Assembly: GCF_001467745.1 (NCBI RefSeq)
Contig: NZ_LNYG01000013.1
Span: 2,226,292-2,290,291, forward strand
DNA: 64,000 nucleotides
DNA from: Legionella jamestowniensis
Lineage (GTDB): Bacteria; Pseudomonadota; Gammaproteobacteria; Legionellales; Legionellaceae
Reading direction: 5' to 3'
Shown: positions 1-10,531 of the stretch, piece by piece
Position numbering within the stretch: the first letter of the stretch is position 1
Layout: each line of letters opens with the position of its first letter
The notes under the pieces: generated by a model
The model's input: the letters and a program-made list of their open reading frames with translations, nothing else
Databases searched by the model: none
Told to the model about the DNA's origin: nothing
Position numbers and translations under genes: made by a program

Positions 1-1
1 A

Positions 2-1738
2 GGTCCCCTCTATCGACGATTGTTGACTTATGTAAAACCCTTTTGGCCTGTTTTATTACTAGGTATTTTTGCAAATATTCTTTATTCTGGCATTGATGCA
101 GGTTTGACGTACATGCTGCGCCCCTTCCTGGATAAAGGATTCATTGATGTCGATATGACTTTTGTACGAAAAATCCCTTTAATCGTGCTCGTGGGAGTCA
201 CTATCCGCGGACTGGTAAGTTCGGCCGGTAGTTATTGCATGACTTGGGTAGCCAGGTCAGTGGTCAAAGTGTTACGACAACGCGTTTTTGCCCACATCAT
301 TCGACTACCCGCTGATTATTATGATGAAGCAACCTCTGGGCAATTATTATCAAAAATTCTTTATGATGTGGAGCAGGTCGCGCAGGTCAGTGCAGATGCA
401 TTAACTGATTTTGTACAAAATACCTGCCTAGTGATTGGTTTGCTCATTGTAATGATGGTAATTAATTGGCAATTGTCACTCATGTTCTTATTAACCATTC
501 CTTTTGTAGGTCTTATTGTCAGCTATACCAACAAACGTGTTCGTCGCAGCAGTCACAAAGTACAAAAATCAATGAGTGAAGTCACCGAAATTGCAAGTGA
601 AGTGATTGATGGGTACCACGTCGTAAGAATTTTTGGTGGTGTTCAGTATGAGACTGATAAATTTAACAAGGCAACCGAAGCCTCCCGTAAAAATGATATG
701 AAAGTTGCCGTTAGCAAGGCCATCAATGTTTCAGGGGTGCAGATAGTTATTGCGATTGGAATTGCAGCAATTATTTTTGCAGCGATTCAATTAGCGACTG
801 TCATTACTATTACGGCTGGCTCATTTTTGGCAATTATTGCAGCGATGTTGCAATTAATTAAGCCGATGAAAACATTGACCACGTTAAACGCTACCATACA
901 ACGCGGCTTAGCAGGGGCAGAAAGTGTGTTTGAATTATTAGATCAACCCATTGAAAATGAACAAGGTAAAATACTGGCTCACAGGGTAAAGGGAGCAATT
1001 GAGTTTGATAGGGTCAGTTATGCTTATCGCAAGGGACAAACAATTTTGCATGAGGTGAGCTTTGCGATAGGCGCAGGAGAAACCGTTGCGTTGGTAGGGC
1101 ATTCTGGAAGCGGTAAAACGACAATAGCAAGCCTTTTGCCCCGATTTTATGAATTAAGTAAGGGGTCTATCAAGTTAGACGGTGAATCTATTTCTAATTT
1201 GTCCCTTGCCAGTTTGCGTGCCCAAATTGCTTTAGTCAGTCAGCATGTTACTTTGTTCAATGACACCTTAGCGAACAATATAGCTTATGGTTGTACCCAT
1301 GCGACGCGTGAGCAAATTATTCATGCGGCTAAATTAGCGTTTGCCGATGAATTCATTCAACGCTTGCCTATGGGGTATGATACTAAAATTGGTGAAAATG
1401 GCGTATTGTTATCAGGTGGGCAACGTCAACGTTTGGCTATTGCAAGGGCTATATTAAAAGACGCGCCCATTTTAATTCTCGATGAGGCAACTTCCGCTTT
1501 GGACAGCGAGTCTGAACGATATATTCAGGCAGCGTTAGAACAAATAATACACAATCGTACTACATTGGTTATTGCGCACAGGCTTTCTACGATTAAACGT
1601 GCTGATAAAATCATCGTAATGAACGAGGGGAGAATCGTTGAGCAAGGCAATCATCAGCAATTGCTTGCTCTGAAAGGTTATTATACTCAATTATACGGGG
1701 CACAAAAACAAAGCATTGCACATGAAGCAATTGCTTAG
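2..1738 (+). CDS. msbA: Lipid A export ABC transporter/permease MsbA (5' end cut by window edge)
   Basis: Half-transporter that flips lipid A-core from the inner to the outer leaflet of the inner membrane. An N-terminal six-helix ABC exporter domain (about residues 1-300) precedes an ATPase domain with Walker A GHSGSGKT near residue 360, signature LSGGQ near 463, Walker B ILILDE near 487 and an H-loop histidine in IAHRLST near 520 (numbered from the TTG at 20). The frame stays open to the first bases, and the codons before that TTG read GPLYRRL, which looks like family N-terminal sequence. The true start therefore lies upstream of the window and the gene is partial. lpxK follows 28 bases later on the same strand, the common msbA-lpxK pairing of lipid A genes. 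Confidence 0.95.
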   Translation, partial: GPLYRRLLTYVKPFWPVLLLGIFANILYSGIDAGLTYMLRPFLDKGFIDVDMTFVRKIPLIVLVGVTIRGLVSSAGSYCMTWVARSVVKVLRQRVFAHIIRLPADYYDEATSGQLLSKILYDVEQVAQVSADALTDFVQNTCLVIGLLIVMMVINWQLSLMFLLTIPFVGLIVSYTNKRVRRSSHKVQKSMSEVTEIASEVIDGYHVVRIFGGVQYETDKFNKATEASRKNDMKVAVSKAINVSGVQIVIAIGIAAIIFAAIQLATVITITAGSFLAIIAAMLQLIKPMKTLTTLNATIQRGLAGAESVFELLDQPIENEQGKILAHRVKGAIEFDRVSYAYRKGQTILHEVSFAIGAGETVALVGHSGSGKTTIASLLPRFYELSKGSIKLDGESISNLSLASLRAQIALVSQHVTLFNDTLANNIAYGCTHATREQIIHAAKLAFADEFIQRLPMGYDTKIGENGVLLSGGQRQRLAIARAILKDAPILILDEATSALDSESERYIQAALEQIIHNRTTLVIAHRLSTIKRADKIIVMNEGRIVEQGNHQQLLALKGYYTQLYGAQKQSIAHEAIA

Positions 1739-1766
1739 CAGCCTCGATTAATGCACGTAGCCCACC

Positions 1767-2756
1767 ATGAAAAAAACACATCATTTTTCCCTGGCAGTCG
1801 ATAGGTTATGGTATAGAAAACATCCATTACGCTGGTTGTTATGGCCTTTTGCGCAGTTTTATAAACTAGTAATCAGTATACGACGCGTTTATCTGCTGCG
1901 TTTTCGTCAACAGCAATTTCCTGTACCCATTATAGTGGTAGGTAATTTAACCGTTGGGGGGGTAGGCAAAACACCTTTAGTGATTGCACTGGCAAAAAAA
2001 ATGCAAGCCAGAGGATTGCGCGTGGGTATTGTCAGTCGTGGCTATGGAGCTTCGATAAAACGATTTCCTTATGAAGTTCATCCTAATGATGATGCATGGT
2101 TGACAGGGGACGAACCCTTGCTAATTGCCAAAAAAACAAATTGTCCTGTGGTTATCTCCCCTCGGCGCACAGAGGCAGTGCAGTATCTGTTGGCCAACCA
2201 TCAAAGCGAGGTGATTATCAGTGATGACGGGTTGCAACATTATGCAATGGGGCGGGCGATCGAAATTGTAGTTATTGATGGCATAAGAGGACTAGGGAAT
2301 AAATTATGCCTACCAGCAGGTCCTTTACGTGAACCATCAAAACGCTTACAAAAGGCTGATTTTATTGTTATCAATGAAGGAGAAGAGGACCAGAATTATA
2401 GAATGACGTTGGAGGCTGGTTGTCTAACAAATATTTTGACCGGCCAAGAAGTTAAAAAAGAGGCAATTACCACACCGGTTGCCGCCGTAGCTGCTATTGG
2501 CCATCCGCAACGTTTTTTTGCTACCTTGCATAATCTTGGAATTTCATTTAAAAAATACCCTTTTCCGGATCATCACCGTTTTCAGCCGCATGAACTACAA
2601 TTCAGGGAAAAGATAGTAGTGATGACAGAAAAAGATGCAGTCAAATGTCAAGCTTTTGCCATGAATTCCTGGTATTTTTTACCTGTCGAGGCAACGTTAG
2701 ACGATACATTTTGGCAAGCATTATGGTCACATAAACAATTACAAGGCGCCGTATAA
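1767..2756 (+). CDS. lpxK: Tetraacyldisaccharide 4'-kinase LpxK
   Basis: Phosphorylates the 4' position of the tetraacyldisaccharide-1-phosphate intermediate to give lipid IVA, at the cytoplasmic face of the inner membrane. The P-loop GGVGKT lies at residues 64-69. GDEP at 114-117 and SDDGLQH at 152-158 match the conserved LpxK catalytic region. A hydrophobic N-terminal stretch (about 22-45) fits membrane association. At 329 residues it has the usual family length. It sits directly after msbA, and the next gene begins two bases after its stop, so the three are probably one transcript. Confidence 0.95.
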   Translation: MKKTHHFSLAVDRLWYRKHPLRWLLWPFAQFYKLVISIRRVYLLRFRQQQFPVPIIVVGNLTVGGVGKTPLVIALAKKMQARGLRVGIVSRGYGASIKRFPYEVHPNDDAWLTGDEPLLIAKKTNCPVVISPRRTEAVQYLLANHQSEVIISDDGLQHYAMGRAIEIVVIDGIRGLGNKLCLPAGPLREPSKRLQKADFIVINEGEEDQNYRMTLEAGCLTNILTGQEVKKEAITTPVAAVAAIGHPQRFFATLHNLGISFKKYPFPDHHRFQPHELQFREKIVVMTEKDAVKCQAFAMNSWYFLPVEATLDDTFWQALWSHKQLQGAV

Positions 2757-2757
2757 A

Positions 2758-3711
2758 ATGAAATTACGAGGGTATCAGTGGTTTCTATTCTTTACATTGT
2801 TGGCAGGAAGCATTAATACAATTGCAGAAACAGTGGGGTCTGAAACTGAACAAGTAGAAATTAAAGCGAACTCACTCAATGCCTCGCAGGCAGATTGGGT
2901 ATTTTCGGGCACGGTAACAAATGAAAGTGGTGAACGATACAGTTACTACTTTCAAATGCATCGTAAAGAGTCGGAATTTCATGCTGTTGCGGCTCTTATT
3001 GATAGTCAAACCAAAAATCTCATATTGTTTGAAGAAAGTAATGCTGTTATTGAAAAACCTGAGGCTAGTAACTGGCGGGTAGGCAATTCTTTTTTACAAT
3101 TTAATTCGATTACGAATAGCTGGATTTTTGGTATAAAGACAAAGGAAAAGAAAGGCTTTAATTTTAAAGCAGACATGTTAAAAACCGATCAAAGCACACC
3201 TAATGTTCAAAATCTTCGTCCAGGTGTTGACTTGTTAATTCATCAAACGGGTCGTCTAAATGGTCACTTGCAAACAGGTCAGAGAGGCTCGGAACAATTT
3301 GTCACCGCATCTAAAGCCTGGTTTAGGCAAGTCTGGGTGAGTAAACCTCAAGCGTCCCCCCACCCTTTTACTGGTATTTTATGTCAATTTAATGATGGGA
3401 GCGGTTTTTATGCTGTTAATTTACAAGAAACCGATGCATTACGAGGTGCCCTTGCTGGATGGCGCGATGCCCAGGGCATCCCAATGCCTATGTCACAATT
3501 CGTAACTATTAAAGAACCAGAGGAAGGTCTATGGAGTATTCAGGTTGCCTCTCCAAAAATTAATCTGATGCTGCAAGATATGCTTGCGAAGGAAGATGAA
3601 CAACATCATTTGGTTGTCGGTGTGACCAACGGTTTAATGCCTGGTTTTTGTGCAATTAGCAAAGATGAAGTCGGATTGAAAATCTTGCCTGAAACCGTGA
3701 ATCTAGGTTAG
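2758..3711 (+). CDS. Conserved hypothetical secreted protein
   Basis: A 317-residue protein with a clear signal peptide: charged MKLRGYQ, a hydrophobic core, then a probable cleavage near residues 23-25 (IAET). The mature part lacks further membrane segments. I do not recognise a domain. The N-terminal half has an antiparallel-looking pattern (SYYFQMHRKESEF, AVAALID), which suggests a beta-rich fold, but this is only an impression. It starts immediately after the lpxK stop, so it is probably co-transcribed with lipid A genes and works in the periplasm or outer membrane. It converges with the MFS gene, with only six bases between the stops. Confidence 0.75.
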   Translation: MKLRGYQWFLFFTLLAGSINTIAETVGSETEQVEIKANSLNASQADWVFSGTVTNESGERYSYYFQMHRKESEFHAVAALIDSQTKNLILFEESNAVIEKPEASNWRVGNSFLQFNSITNSWIFGIKTKEKKGFNFKADMLKTDQSTPNVQNLRPGVDLLIHQTGRLNGHLQTGQRGSEQFVTASKAWFRQVWVSKPQASPHPFTGILCQFNDGSGFYAVNLQETDALRGALAGWRDAQGIPMPMSQFVTIKEPEEGLWSIQVASPKINLMLQDMLAKEDEQHHLVVGVTNGLMPGFCAISKDEVGLKILPETVNLG

Positions 3712-3717
3712 TGCAAA

Positions 3718-4989
3718 CTACTTCAAAGATGTATTTTTTTCCGGCAAGAACTGAACCAGACTGGCAGCAACAATCAAACTAATCGGAACCACTAATAATG
3801 CAGTTTGATATGCCTCCAAGAGGGGCTTTGTACTAAATTTATCTAGGAAAAAACCAATTAAGGGTTGTAAGAGAGGGGCTGTAATCATTGCCAAGGTATT
3901 GGTAAACCCTGTACAAGTGGACAAGGATTGACTAGGAGCCAATTCATTGGCTATGGAAAAAGCAAGCATATAGGCTCCACAGCAAAGCCCAATCATTAAC
4001 ATTAAAAAGGCAATAAGAAATGGACTGGATAACGGCAAATAAAGAACCAATAAAATCAGTCCGGCTGTTGAAAGGCAAGAACCAAGCATTAAAGGCTTTC
4101 TTTTAAAAAGGATAGCTAAATAACCAAAGAGAGGGCAACTAAGCGCTGCACCGAGAAAAATCATTGAGTCAATTGCACTTGCTGTTTTTAAATGACACAA
4201 CAGTTTGATTTGAATAAACGGGACGGCCCACATCGCGCCAAAAACGGTAATTACGGTAAAGCTTAATCCTACAAACCAGCCATTAATCCAAGCGCGGCCA
4301 TTAGTAACTATTTGTTTAATTTGTTCACTAAATTTGAAGGGAGACGGTTTTAGGGGGCTTACAGGAATATATTGCCAGCTGCAATAAGCAATGCCAAGAC
4401 TAACAAAGGCAGCAACATTAAGAAAGCTTCGCCATCCCCATTGAGTAATGAGTGCTCCAAGACTTATCATCCCTACCATAGTGGCAAGAAAACCCAGTGT
4501 TTCTGATAAACCAATCATAAAACCAAACTGTCTCAATGGAAAATGTTGTCTCAATAAATGGGATAAACCAACGAAGGCAAAGGCAGAACCTGCTCCTATA
4601 ATCACTCTTCCTATAATTAAAAAAAGAAGACTATGGCTATGGGCGAAAAAAAAGCAGCCTGCGCTACAAAAGAAAGCACTGGATGTTAACAATGCACGTG
4701 TATTTTTACGATCAAATAATAAACCCACAGGAATTTGCAGGCTGGTGTATACGTAATAAAAGGCACTGCCTAAAATCCCCGCCATCAGTGCTGAGAGATT
4801 CATCTCATGCATAATGGCACCTATGATAACGCCAGAGGACAATTGTAGAAAAAACTGAAAAAGTACAAACGAAACACCAATTAACCAAATACCATAACGT
4901 TCTGGTGTTTTTATATAGGAAATACTAACCGGAGTCATCAAATTATATACAATCAGTAAAAAGAGGGTGACTATACACAACTTTAACAA
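3718..4989 (-). CDS. Major facilitator superfamily transporter
   Basis: A 423-residue inner-membrane protein with about 12 hydrophobic segments in the MFS two-bundle arrangement. The loop between helices 2 and 3 carries GLLFDRKNTR, a version of the MFS motif A, and a matching loop LFGYLAILFKRKPL lies in the second half. Substrate cannot be read from the sequence; Legionellaceae carry many MFS proteins used for amino-acid or drug transport. It is divergent from oxyR with a 73-base gap, so the two promoters must be close together or overlap and OxyR could act on both. It converges with the secreted protein upstream. Confidence 0.85.
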   Translation of the reverse strand: MLKLCIVTLFLLIVYNLMTPVSISYIKTPERYGIWLIGVSFVLFQFFLQLSSGVIIGAIMHEMNLSALMAGILGSAFYYVYTSLQIPVGLLFDRKNTRALLTSSAFFCSAGCFFFAHSHSLLFLIIGRVIIGAGSAFAFVGLSHLLRQHFPLRQFGFMIGLSETLGFLATMVGMISLGALITQWGWRSFLNVAAFVSLGIAYCSWQYIPVSPLKPSPFKFSEQIKQIVTNGRAWINGWFVGLSFTVITVFGAMWAVPFIQIKLLCHLKTASAIDSMIFLGAALSCPLFGYLAILFKRKPLMLGSCLSTAGLILLVLYLPLSSPFLIAFLMLMIGLCCGAYMLAFSIANELAPSQSLSTCTGFTNTLAMITAPLLQPLIGFFLDKFSTKPLLEAYQTALLVVPISLIVAASLVQFLPEKNTSLK

Positions 4990-5062
4990 GATTGGGTATA
5001 TGATAGGTCATATTGACTAATGAATTAACCTGGTTAACACCCTGTAATTATAGAGAGACAGA

Positions 5063-5962
5063 ATGAATTTAAGAGATTTGCAATATTTTGTTGTTCTGGC
5101 AGAGGTGATGCACTTTGGAGAGGCAGCAAAAAAATGTCACATTAGCCAACCCACATTAAGCATGCAAATTAAAAAACTTGAAGATGAATTAGGTATTTTG
5201 CTTTTCGAGCGTAATAATAAGCAGGTCATGTTAACAGAAGGTGGACGTTCTGTCCTTGAGCGGGCGCAACAAATACTGACTGAGGTTTCTGAAATGAAAG
5301 AGATTGCTCGTCAGGCGTCAGATCCCTTTGCTGGGGAACTGCATGTTGGTGTTATCCCCACGCTTGCACCGTATTTGTTACCGCATGTAATGCCAGCAAT
5401 TCAAAGTACTTTTCCCAAGTTAAAAGTCTGGTTAGTTGAAGAAAAAACACATCATTTAATTGACAAGCTAGCCAGTGGACAATTGGATGCCGCTCTTATG
5501 GCCACACCCATTTCAGAAGAGTTCGCCTCTCAAATACTTTTCGAAGAACCCTTTTATTTTGCTTCAACCAATAAAGGCAAACATCAGTCGAAGAAAGAAA
5601 TGCAACTTGGCGATTTAGTCCATCAGCCAGTGATGTTATTGGAAGAGGGGCATTGTTTACGCGAACAGGCAATTGCTGTTTGTCAATTAGTCAAAGCTGA
5701 AGGAAGGGCAGATTTTACCGCAACCAGTTTGGAAACTTTACGCTTTATGGTTGAAGCAGGTCTTGGAGTTACACTCTTACCTGCCCTAGCGGTACAGGAG
5801 AATAAAAGAGGATTACAGTTAACTCCTTTTGCCAAACCTGCCCCTTCTCGAACGATTGCCTTATACTGGCGTCGCGGTACTGCCAAATTGCTGTGCTTGC
5901 AAGCAATTGGAGAAATAATAACCTGCAGGGTAAATGAGTTATTAAAAGAAAAACACAGCTGA
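5063..5962 (+). CDS. oxyR: LysR-family hydrogen peroxide regulator OxyR
   Basis: Transcription factor that senses peroxide and switches on antioxidant genes. The N-terminal winged helix-turn-helix spans about residues 1-60 (FGEAAKKCHISQPTLSMQI), followed by a substrate-binding-like regulatory domain. The redox cysteine region is present: C198 in EEGHCLR and C207 in AVCQLV, matching in position and context the disulfide pair of known OxyR proteins. ATSLETLRFMVEAG and TLLPALAV are also OxyR hallmarks. At 299 residues it has the family length. The start follows a purine-rich AGAGAGACAG. Its divergent partner is an MFS gene rather than a catalase or peroxiredoxin. Confidence 0.9.
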   Translation: MNLRDLQYFVVLAEVMHFGEAAKKCHISQPTLSMQIKKLEDELGILLFERNNKQVMLTEGGRSVLERAQQILTEVSEMKEIARQASDPFAGELHVGVIPTLAPYLLPHVMPAIQSTFPKLKVWLVEEKTHHLIDKLASGQLDAALMATPISEEFASQILFEEPFYFASTNKGKHQSKKEMQLGDLVHQPVMLLEEGHCLREQAIAVCQLVKAEGRADFTATSLETLRFMVEAGLGVTLLPALAVQENKRGLQLTPFAKPAPSRTIALYWRRGTAKLLCLQAIGEIITCRVNELLKEKHS

Positions 5963-5994
5963 TAGATTTAAGTGGAAGTAGTTGAACTCCATAT

Positions 5995-6044
5995 ACAAAA
6001 TTTTTTATGTGGTCATTGTGAAGTAAAGTGAAGCAATCCATTAC
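5995..6044 (+). repeat. Single arm of a dispersed GAAGTGAAGCAATCC repeat
   Basis: Begins acaaaattttttatgt and ends gtgaagcaatcc. The same block recurs at about 39996-40040, where it is followed by an inverted second arm. Here only the left arm is recognisable and it has diverged. It lies just after the oxyR stop, in the convergent gap before the csiV-like gene. Confidence 0.6.
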
Positions 6045-6067
6045 AAAATTCCATCACAATCCCTAAA

Positions 6068-6610
6068 TTAACCTAATTGATGTACCTTAATCAGTATACC
6101 CGCGTGTGGATGATCCAGATAATAAATGTCACCACCTTTGATGCGTTGTTTCTGGGAAAAAACAAAGGCAGTATTATTTGCCGTAGAAAATAATAAATTA
6201 GCATCCAGTAAATAATAATTCGAGCGACGAACCCTTATGGTGCCTTCCACATTCCAACCATCTCTACTGAGTTTTGGTAATACAATGGCTTGTTGGTTGT
6301 TAAAAGGTTGAAGCCAACTGTAGTGCAAAAGTACATGATATTGGGGTTTACGATTTAAAGCCCAATACTCTTGTCGTAATTTGGAAGTTGAGGGGGGCAA
6401 TAAATGATAGGGGGTTGTTGCTGAGTTGACCTCTGTCCTTAAAGGGATTCCATGCAAGCTACCAGGTATTGCAGCATTAAAATCACTCAGCAAGGAAGAC
6501 GCATTTTGATGAGTAAAAATGATTAAGTCAACTTGATAAAGCGCTGGTTTTTTTCCTTGTGCCAGGCATGAAAATAGTATCATGGCCGCTAATATCATTC
6601 TTCTTAACAT
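6068..6610 (-). CDS. CsiV-like secreted protein
   Basis: A 180-residue protein with an N-terminal signal peptide (about 1-19, ending FSCLAQG). The body starts YQVDLIIFTHQ, continues with an LRQEYWALNRKPQYHVLLHYSWLQP block and ends in beta-rich repeats (GTIRVRRSNYYLLDANLLF). This order of motifs (xxVELIIF, then a tryptophan-containing VLLHxxWxQP) is what I know of the CsiV family, periplasmic peptidoglycan-binding proteins of gammaproteobacteria first described in Vibrio cholerae. The assignment rests on motif memory only. It stands alone, divergent from the ABC ATPase gene. Confidence 0.6.
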   Translation of the reverse strand: MLRRMILAAMILFSCLAQGKKPALYQVDLIIFTHQNASSLLSDFNAAIPGSLHGIPLRTEVNSATTPYHLLPPSTSKLRQEYWALNRKPQYHVLLHYSWLQPFNNQQAIVLPKLSRDGWNVEGTIRVRRSNYYLLDANLLFSTANNTAFVFSQKQRIKGGDIYYLDHPHAGILIKVHQLG

Positions 6611-6786
6611 GGGATTCTTCTTATTTTTGGATTAAAAAATTTATGCTGAATCAGAATTATGGATTATACACACTACCTTCTAATTCTGTCACCAGTGAAA
6701 AGTTTAACGATTAAGAGTCTATCATTATTGCCCTCAAGACTATCTCTTTGTTACATTGAGAAAATTTCATCTGTTGAAGACGTAAC

Positions 6787-8592
6787 ATGGCTAATGTAGC
6801 CGAAGTTAAAAACTTGAGCGTGGCATTTCAAACGGTAGATCAAACAGTGACGGCGGTGAATGAGGTAAGTTTTTCTCTTATCCCGGGCGAGACTCTGGCC
6901 ATGCTGGGGGAGTCTGGTTGTGGTAAATCAATCACGTCGCTGGCTCTCATGCGGCTTTTGCCACCTAACGCTTTCTATGGTAAAGCAAGTGAAGTGCTCA
7001 TCCAGGGCGAAGATATTCTTAATTTACCGGAATGTGTGATGCGCAATCTTCGTGGCAAACGTTTGGCTATGGTGTTTCAAGAACCAATGACTGCGCTAAA
7101 TCCTGTGTTAACTATTGGGCAACAATTGTTTGAAGCCCTACCTAACTCTCTTAAAAAGAATCGCTCTCAAATAATAGAATATTTAATTGCTTTACTTAAA
7201 GAGGTTGAAATTCCAAAACCGCATTTACGTTTAAGACAATACCCCCATCAATTATCTGGTGGCCAGAAGCAACGAATTGTCATTGCAATGGCTTTGGCCA
7301 GTAACCCGGAAATTTTAATTGCCGACGAACCAACAACTGCTTTGGATGTCACTATCCAGGCTCAGATTTTAACGTTACTTAAAAAATTACAACGCCAGCA
7401 TTGTATGAGTATGTTGCTAATTACGCATGATTTGGGTGTGGTAAAGGCGGCAGCTGATAGGGTTTGTGTCATGTATGCTGGACAAATTGTTGAACAGGCA
7501 TCTGTTACTGAGTTCTTTACCCAGGTTAAGCATCCATACTCTCAACAGCTAATGGCTTCTGTTCCTGATTTTAATAAACGAGGTCAGCGTTTACAAGCCA
7601 TTCCAGGTGCTGTACCTACCTTGGATGCTTTGCCACAAGGATGTTGCTTTCATCCTCGCTGTGCTCATGCCTTTTCGCCTTGTACCCACCTTAAACCACA
7701 GTTGCAAACTTTAGGCAGTCGTACTGTCCGTTGTCATCTTTATCCAGAATTAACCAAGCCGCCGTTGTTGAAATCTCAACAAAAAAATTGGGTTACGAAA
7801 GAGACGGTAGCGGAAGAACCTATCCTTCAGGTAAACAATTTGGCGGTTTATTTTTATATTAAAAAAGGTTTATTTGAGCGAAGTGAAGAAATTAAAGCAG
7901 TGGATGGTTTATCGTTGGAACTGTATTCCGGTAAAACACTGGCCCTTGTTGGTGAATCGGGTTGTGGTAAAACAACTGCCAGTCGCGCATTGCTAAAACT
8001 ACAACCTATTAGTGATGGAACGATTATTTATCGAGGTGAAAATATAAGCGATTTTCGAGGTGAACGGTTGCGTAATTATCGAAAAAAAGTACAAATCATT
8101 TTTCAGGATCCGTTTTCGTCAATGAACCCTCGTATGACTGTGGCTGAAATTTTGGCGGAAGGAATGGTGGCTCAAGGTGCGCCTACCAATTTAATCAAGA
8201 AAAAGCAGCAGCTTCTATTGGAACAAGTAAACTTGCCGCGAAATTGTTTGCACCGTTACCCTCATCAATTTTCGGGTGGTCAACGGCAACGGATCTGTAT
8301 TGCCAGGGCGTTAGCAACTGAACCAGAATTACTTATTTGTGACGAACCAACCAGTGCGTTGGACATTTCGGTGCAAGCGCAGATTTTGAATTTATTGAAA
8401 GAATTGCAACAGGAAACAGGCTTAACCTACTTGTTTATCACCCATAACATGGCTGTTGTTGCATACATGGCTGATGAAGTACTAGTTATGCGGCAGGGAC
8501 AAGTGGTTGAACAGGGAACTTGCGAACAAATCTTTAAACATCCTCAACACGCTTATACACAACAGTTGTTATCAAGTGTTTTACAAATTTAG
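6787..8592 (+). CDS. Oligopeptide-type ABC transporter, double ATPase subunit (YejF/Gsi-like)
   Basis: Both ATPase subunits of a peptide/nickel-type importer fused in one 601-residue chain. Domain 1 has Walker A GESGCGKS at 41-48, signature LSGGQKQR near 155 and Walker [10 protein letters not shown]. It is followed by the oligopeptide-transporter C-terminal module with [14 protein letters not shown] near 287-300. Domain 2 repeats the set: GESGCGKTT near 395, FSGGQRQR near 494, [12 protein letters not shown]. No permease or binding-protein gene lies beside it, so its partners must be elsewhere or the protein has another role. Its last codons overlap the stop of a short minus-strand reading frame at 8581. 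Confidence 0.88.
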   Translation: MANVAEVKNLSVAFQTVDQTVTAVNEVSFSLIPGETLAMLGESGCGKSITSLALMRLLPPNAFYGKASEVLIQGEDILNLPECVMRNLRGKRLAMVFQEPMTALNPVLTIGQQLFEALPNSLKKNRSQIIEYLIALLKEVEIPKPHLRLRQYPHQLSGGQKQRIVIAMALASNPEILIADEPTTALDVTIQAQILTLLKKLQRQHCMSMLLITHDLGVVKAAADRVCVMYAGQIVEQASVTEFFTQVKHPYSQQLMASVPDFNKRGQRLQAIPGAVPTLDALPQGCCFHPRCAHAFSPCTHLKPQLQTLGSRTVRCHLYPELTKPPLLKSQQKNWVTKETVAEEPILQVNNLAVYFYIKKGLFERSEEIKAVDGLSLELYSGKTLALVGESGCGKTTASRALLKLQPISDGTIIYRGENISDFRGERLRNYRKKVQIIFQDPFSSMNPRMTVAEILAEGMVAQGAPTNLIKKKQQLLLEQVNLPRNCLHRYPHQFSGGQRQRICIARALATEPELLICDEPTSALDISVQAQILNLLKELQQETGLTYLFITHNMAVVAYMADEVLVMRQGQVVEQGTCEQIFKHPQHAYTQQLLSSVLQI

Positions 8593-8715
8593 AGCAGCTT
8601 TTTTCTCTGCCAATTCCGTTTTTGACGCTTCGTATTGGTCACGTAAATTAGCGATTACTTTCTCAGGTTGTGCCTGTTCAACTTCTTTAGGGAAAATTTT
8701 ATGTGGCCATTGCAA
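8581..8715 (-). pseudogene. Short coding-like frame, possible C-terminal gene remnant
   Basis: On the minus strand, between the proS stop and the convergent ABC gene, a frame open from 8739 down to a TAA at 8581-8583 reads like real protein: QWPHKIFPKEVEQAQPEK, then VIANLRDQYEASKTEL, ending AEKKAALNL. The composition (charged amphipathic helix) is unlike random AT-rich DNA. There is no ATG and no good ribosome site; TTG at 8713-8715 would give 44 residues, and a TGA stop lies at 8740-8742. I read it as the tail of a gene whose 5' part was lost, or less likely as a true small gene. I do not recognise the parent family. Confidence 0.35.
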
Positions 8716-8794
8716 AAAACTGGATATTATAGGATTACATCAAGAGGAAATTGAAACCTGGCTGTCGCTTAAGCTTCAACCAGGCAGTGAGAAA

Positions 8795-10498
8795 TTAAAA
8801 GAGTTCGGCTACAAATTCATTCAATTCAGCCAGTGAAACCAATTTAACGTCGTCACTGTTTCGCGCCTTATATTCAACCACCTGTTGTTCTAAATTTCGT
8901 TCGCTGATGACCAGGCGATGGGGTATGCCAATGAGATCGCTGTCAGCAAAGAGCACGCCAGGCCGTTCATTGCGATCATCCAGAAGCACATCAATGCCTT
9001 GATTGTTAAATTGTTGATAAAGGGATTCAGCGGTTTCCTTGACGGGAGCGGAACGGTGTCCATTAATAGGAATAATGACCAATTGAAAGGGAGCTATATT
9101 TTGCGGCCATATAATACCTTTCTCATCATGATGTTGTTCAATAGCCGCAGCGACTACGCGGGTTATTCCCAAACCGTAGCAACCCATTATCATGGTCTGT
9201 AATTGGCCGTTTTCATTAATCACGGCAGCATTCATTGCCTTGGCATATTTATCACCCAGTTGAAAAACGTGACCAACTTCAATCCCGCGGCAAGCATGTA
9301 ACTTTCCTTTGCCATCGGGACTTGGATCGCCTTCTTTGACATTCCTTAAATCATAACCATCCTGATAGGTGGCATCACGTCCCCAGGCTGCATGACGATA
9401 GTGTTTATCAGCCTGGTTTGCTCCACAAACAAAAGAAGTCATAGCTAAAGCATGATGATCCACAATCACTGGAATGTCCAAACCGATAGGACCCAGGTAT
9501 CCTACAGGTGCCTTTAATTTTTGGGCAATGGTTTGATCGTCAACAAATTGCAACGGAGTTTTTACCAGCGGGTGCTTCGTTGCTTTCACTTCATTTAATT
9601 CATCGTTACCACGTAAAATCAAAGCAACAAGAGGATGTTCCTCTCCAGCTACAATTAATGTTTTTACGGTATCAGCCGTGGCAATATTTAAATAGTTAGC
9701 TACTTCAGTAATGGTTTTTTGCCCAGGCGTATTGACAAGACTCATCCTTTCTTCGGGGAGTGAATTCGCCTTGGTAGGAAGTAACGAGGTGGCTTGTTCC
9801 ACATTGGCGGCATAATCGCTTTCATCGCTATAGAAAATAATATCTTCACCTGAATCTGCCAAAACTTGAAATTCATGAGAAGCTGAACCCCCAATAGCAC
9901 CTGTATCTGCTTCCACAGCACGATACCGCAAACCCAATCGATCAAAAATACGACAGTATGCCTGATACATGGCATCGTATGTTTCCTGGAGTGATTCCTG
10001 GCTCAGATGAAAAGAATAGGCATCTTTCATGATGAATTCTCGAGCACGCATGACGCCAAAGCGGGGGCGTATTTCATCGCGGAATTTGGTTTGAATTTGA
10101 TAAAAATTGGCAGGTAGTTGTTTATAGGATTGTAATTCATTACGCATCAGATCAGTAATGACTTCTTCATGCGTGGGTCCAAAACAGTAATCGCGTCCAT
10201 TACTGTCCTGCATAGTAAGTAATTGACCGCCGAATGTTTCCCAGCGGCCTGTCTCCTGCCATAATTCAGCGGGTTGTACTGCGGGCATCAGTACTTCCAT
10301 CGCATAAGTACGATTCATTTCCTCACGGACAATATGTTCAATCTTTCGTAATACTTTGAGTCCAAGCGGGAGCCATGTGTAAAGGCCTGAGCCTAGTTTG
10401 CGAATCATCCCGGCCCTTAGCATTAACTGATGAGAAACAATTTCTGCATCATTAGGGGTTTCTTTAAGAGTAGCCAATAACCATTGCGATGTACGCAT
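8795..10498 (-). CDS. proS: Prolyl-tRNA synthetase ProS
   Basis: Charges tRNA-Pro with proline in the cytoplasm. The ATG at 10498 gives [15 protein letters not shown], the canonical bacterial ProS start, and a 567-residue protein. A longer frame to 10570 runs into a repeat and is not the gene. Class II motifs are present: [20 protein letters not shown] near 26, [21 protein letters not shown] (motif 2) near 135-155, and [13 protein letters not shown] (motif 3) near 445. The editing insertion domain lies between motifs 2 and 3 (about 225-390), as in the long bacterial form. A C-terminal anticodon-binding domain follows ([10 protein letters not shown] onward). The upstream gap carries a long inverted repeat. 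Confidence 0.97.
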   Translation of the reverse strand: MRTSQWLLATLKETPNDAEIVSHQLMLRAGMIRKLGSGLYTWLPLGLKVLRKIEHIVREEMNRTYAMEVLMPAVQPAELWQETGRWETFGGQLLTMQDSNGRDYCFGPTHEEVITDLMRNELQSYKQLPANFYQIQTKFRDEIRPRFGVMRAREFIMKDAYSFHLSQESLQETYDAMYQAYCRIFDRLGLRYRAVEADTGAIGGSASHEFQVLADSGEDIIFYSDESDYAANVEQATSLLPTKANSLPEERMSLVNTPGQKTITEVANYLNIATADTVKTLIVAGEEHPLVALILRGNDELNEVKATKHPLVKTPLQFVDDQTIAQKLKAPVGYLGPIGLDIPVIVDHHALAMTSFVCGANQADKHYRHAAWGRDATYQDGYDLRNVKEGDPSPDGKGKLHACRGIEVGHVFQLGDKYAKAMNAAVINENGQLQTMIMGCYGLGITRVVAAAIEQHHDEKGIIWPQNIAPFQLVIIPINGHRSAPVKETAESLYQQFNNQGIDVLLDDRNERPGVLFADSDLIGIPHRLVISERNLEQQVVEYKARNSDDVKLVSLAELNEFVAELF

Positions 10499-10531
10499 GC
10501 TTGCTCCTGCTGATAATACAAAAGCAAATAT

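Noticed and set aside
4448-4756. A 102-codon plus-strand frame inside the MFS gene
   Set aside because: Antisense shadow of membrane-protein codons; lysine-rich and without a start site.
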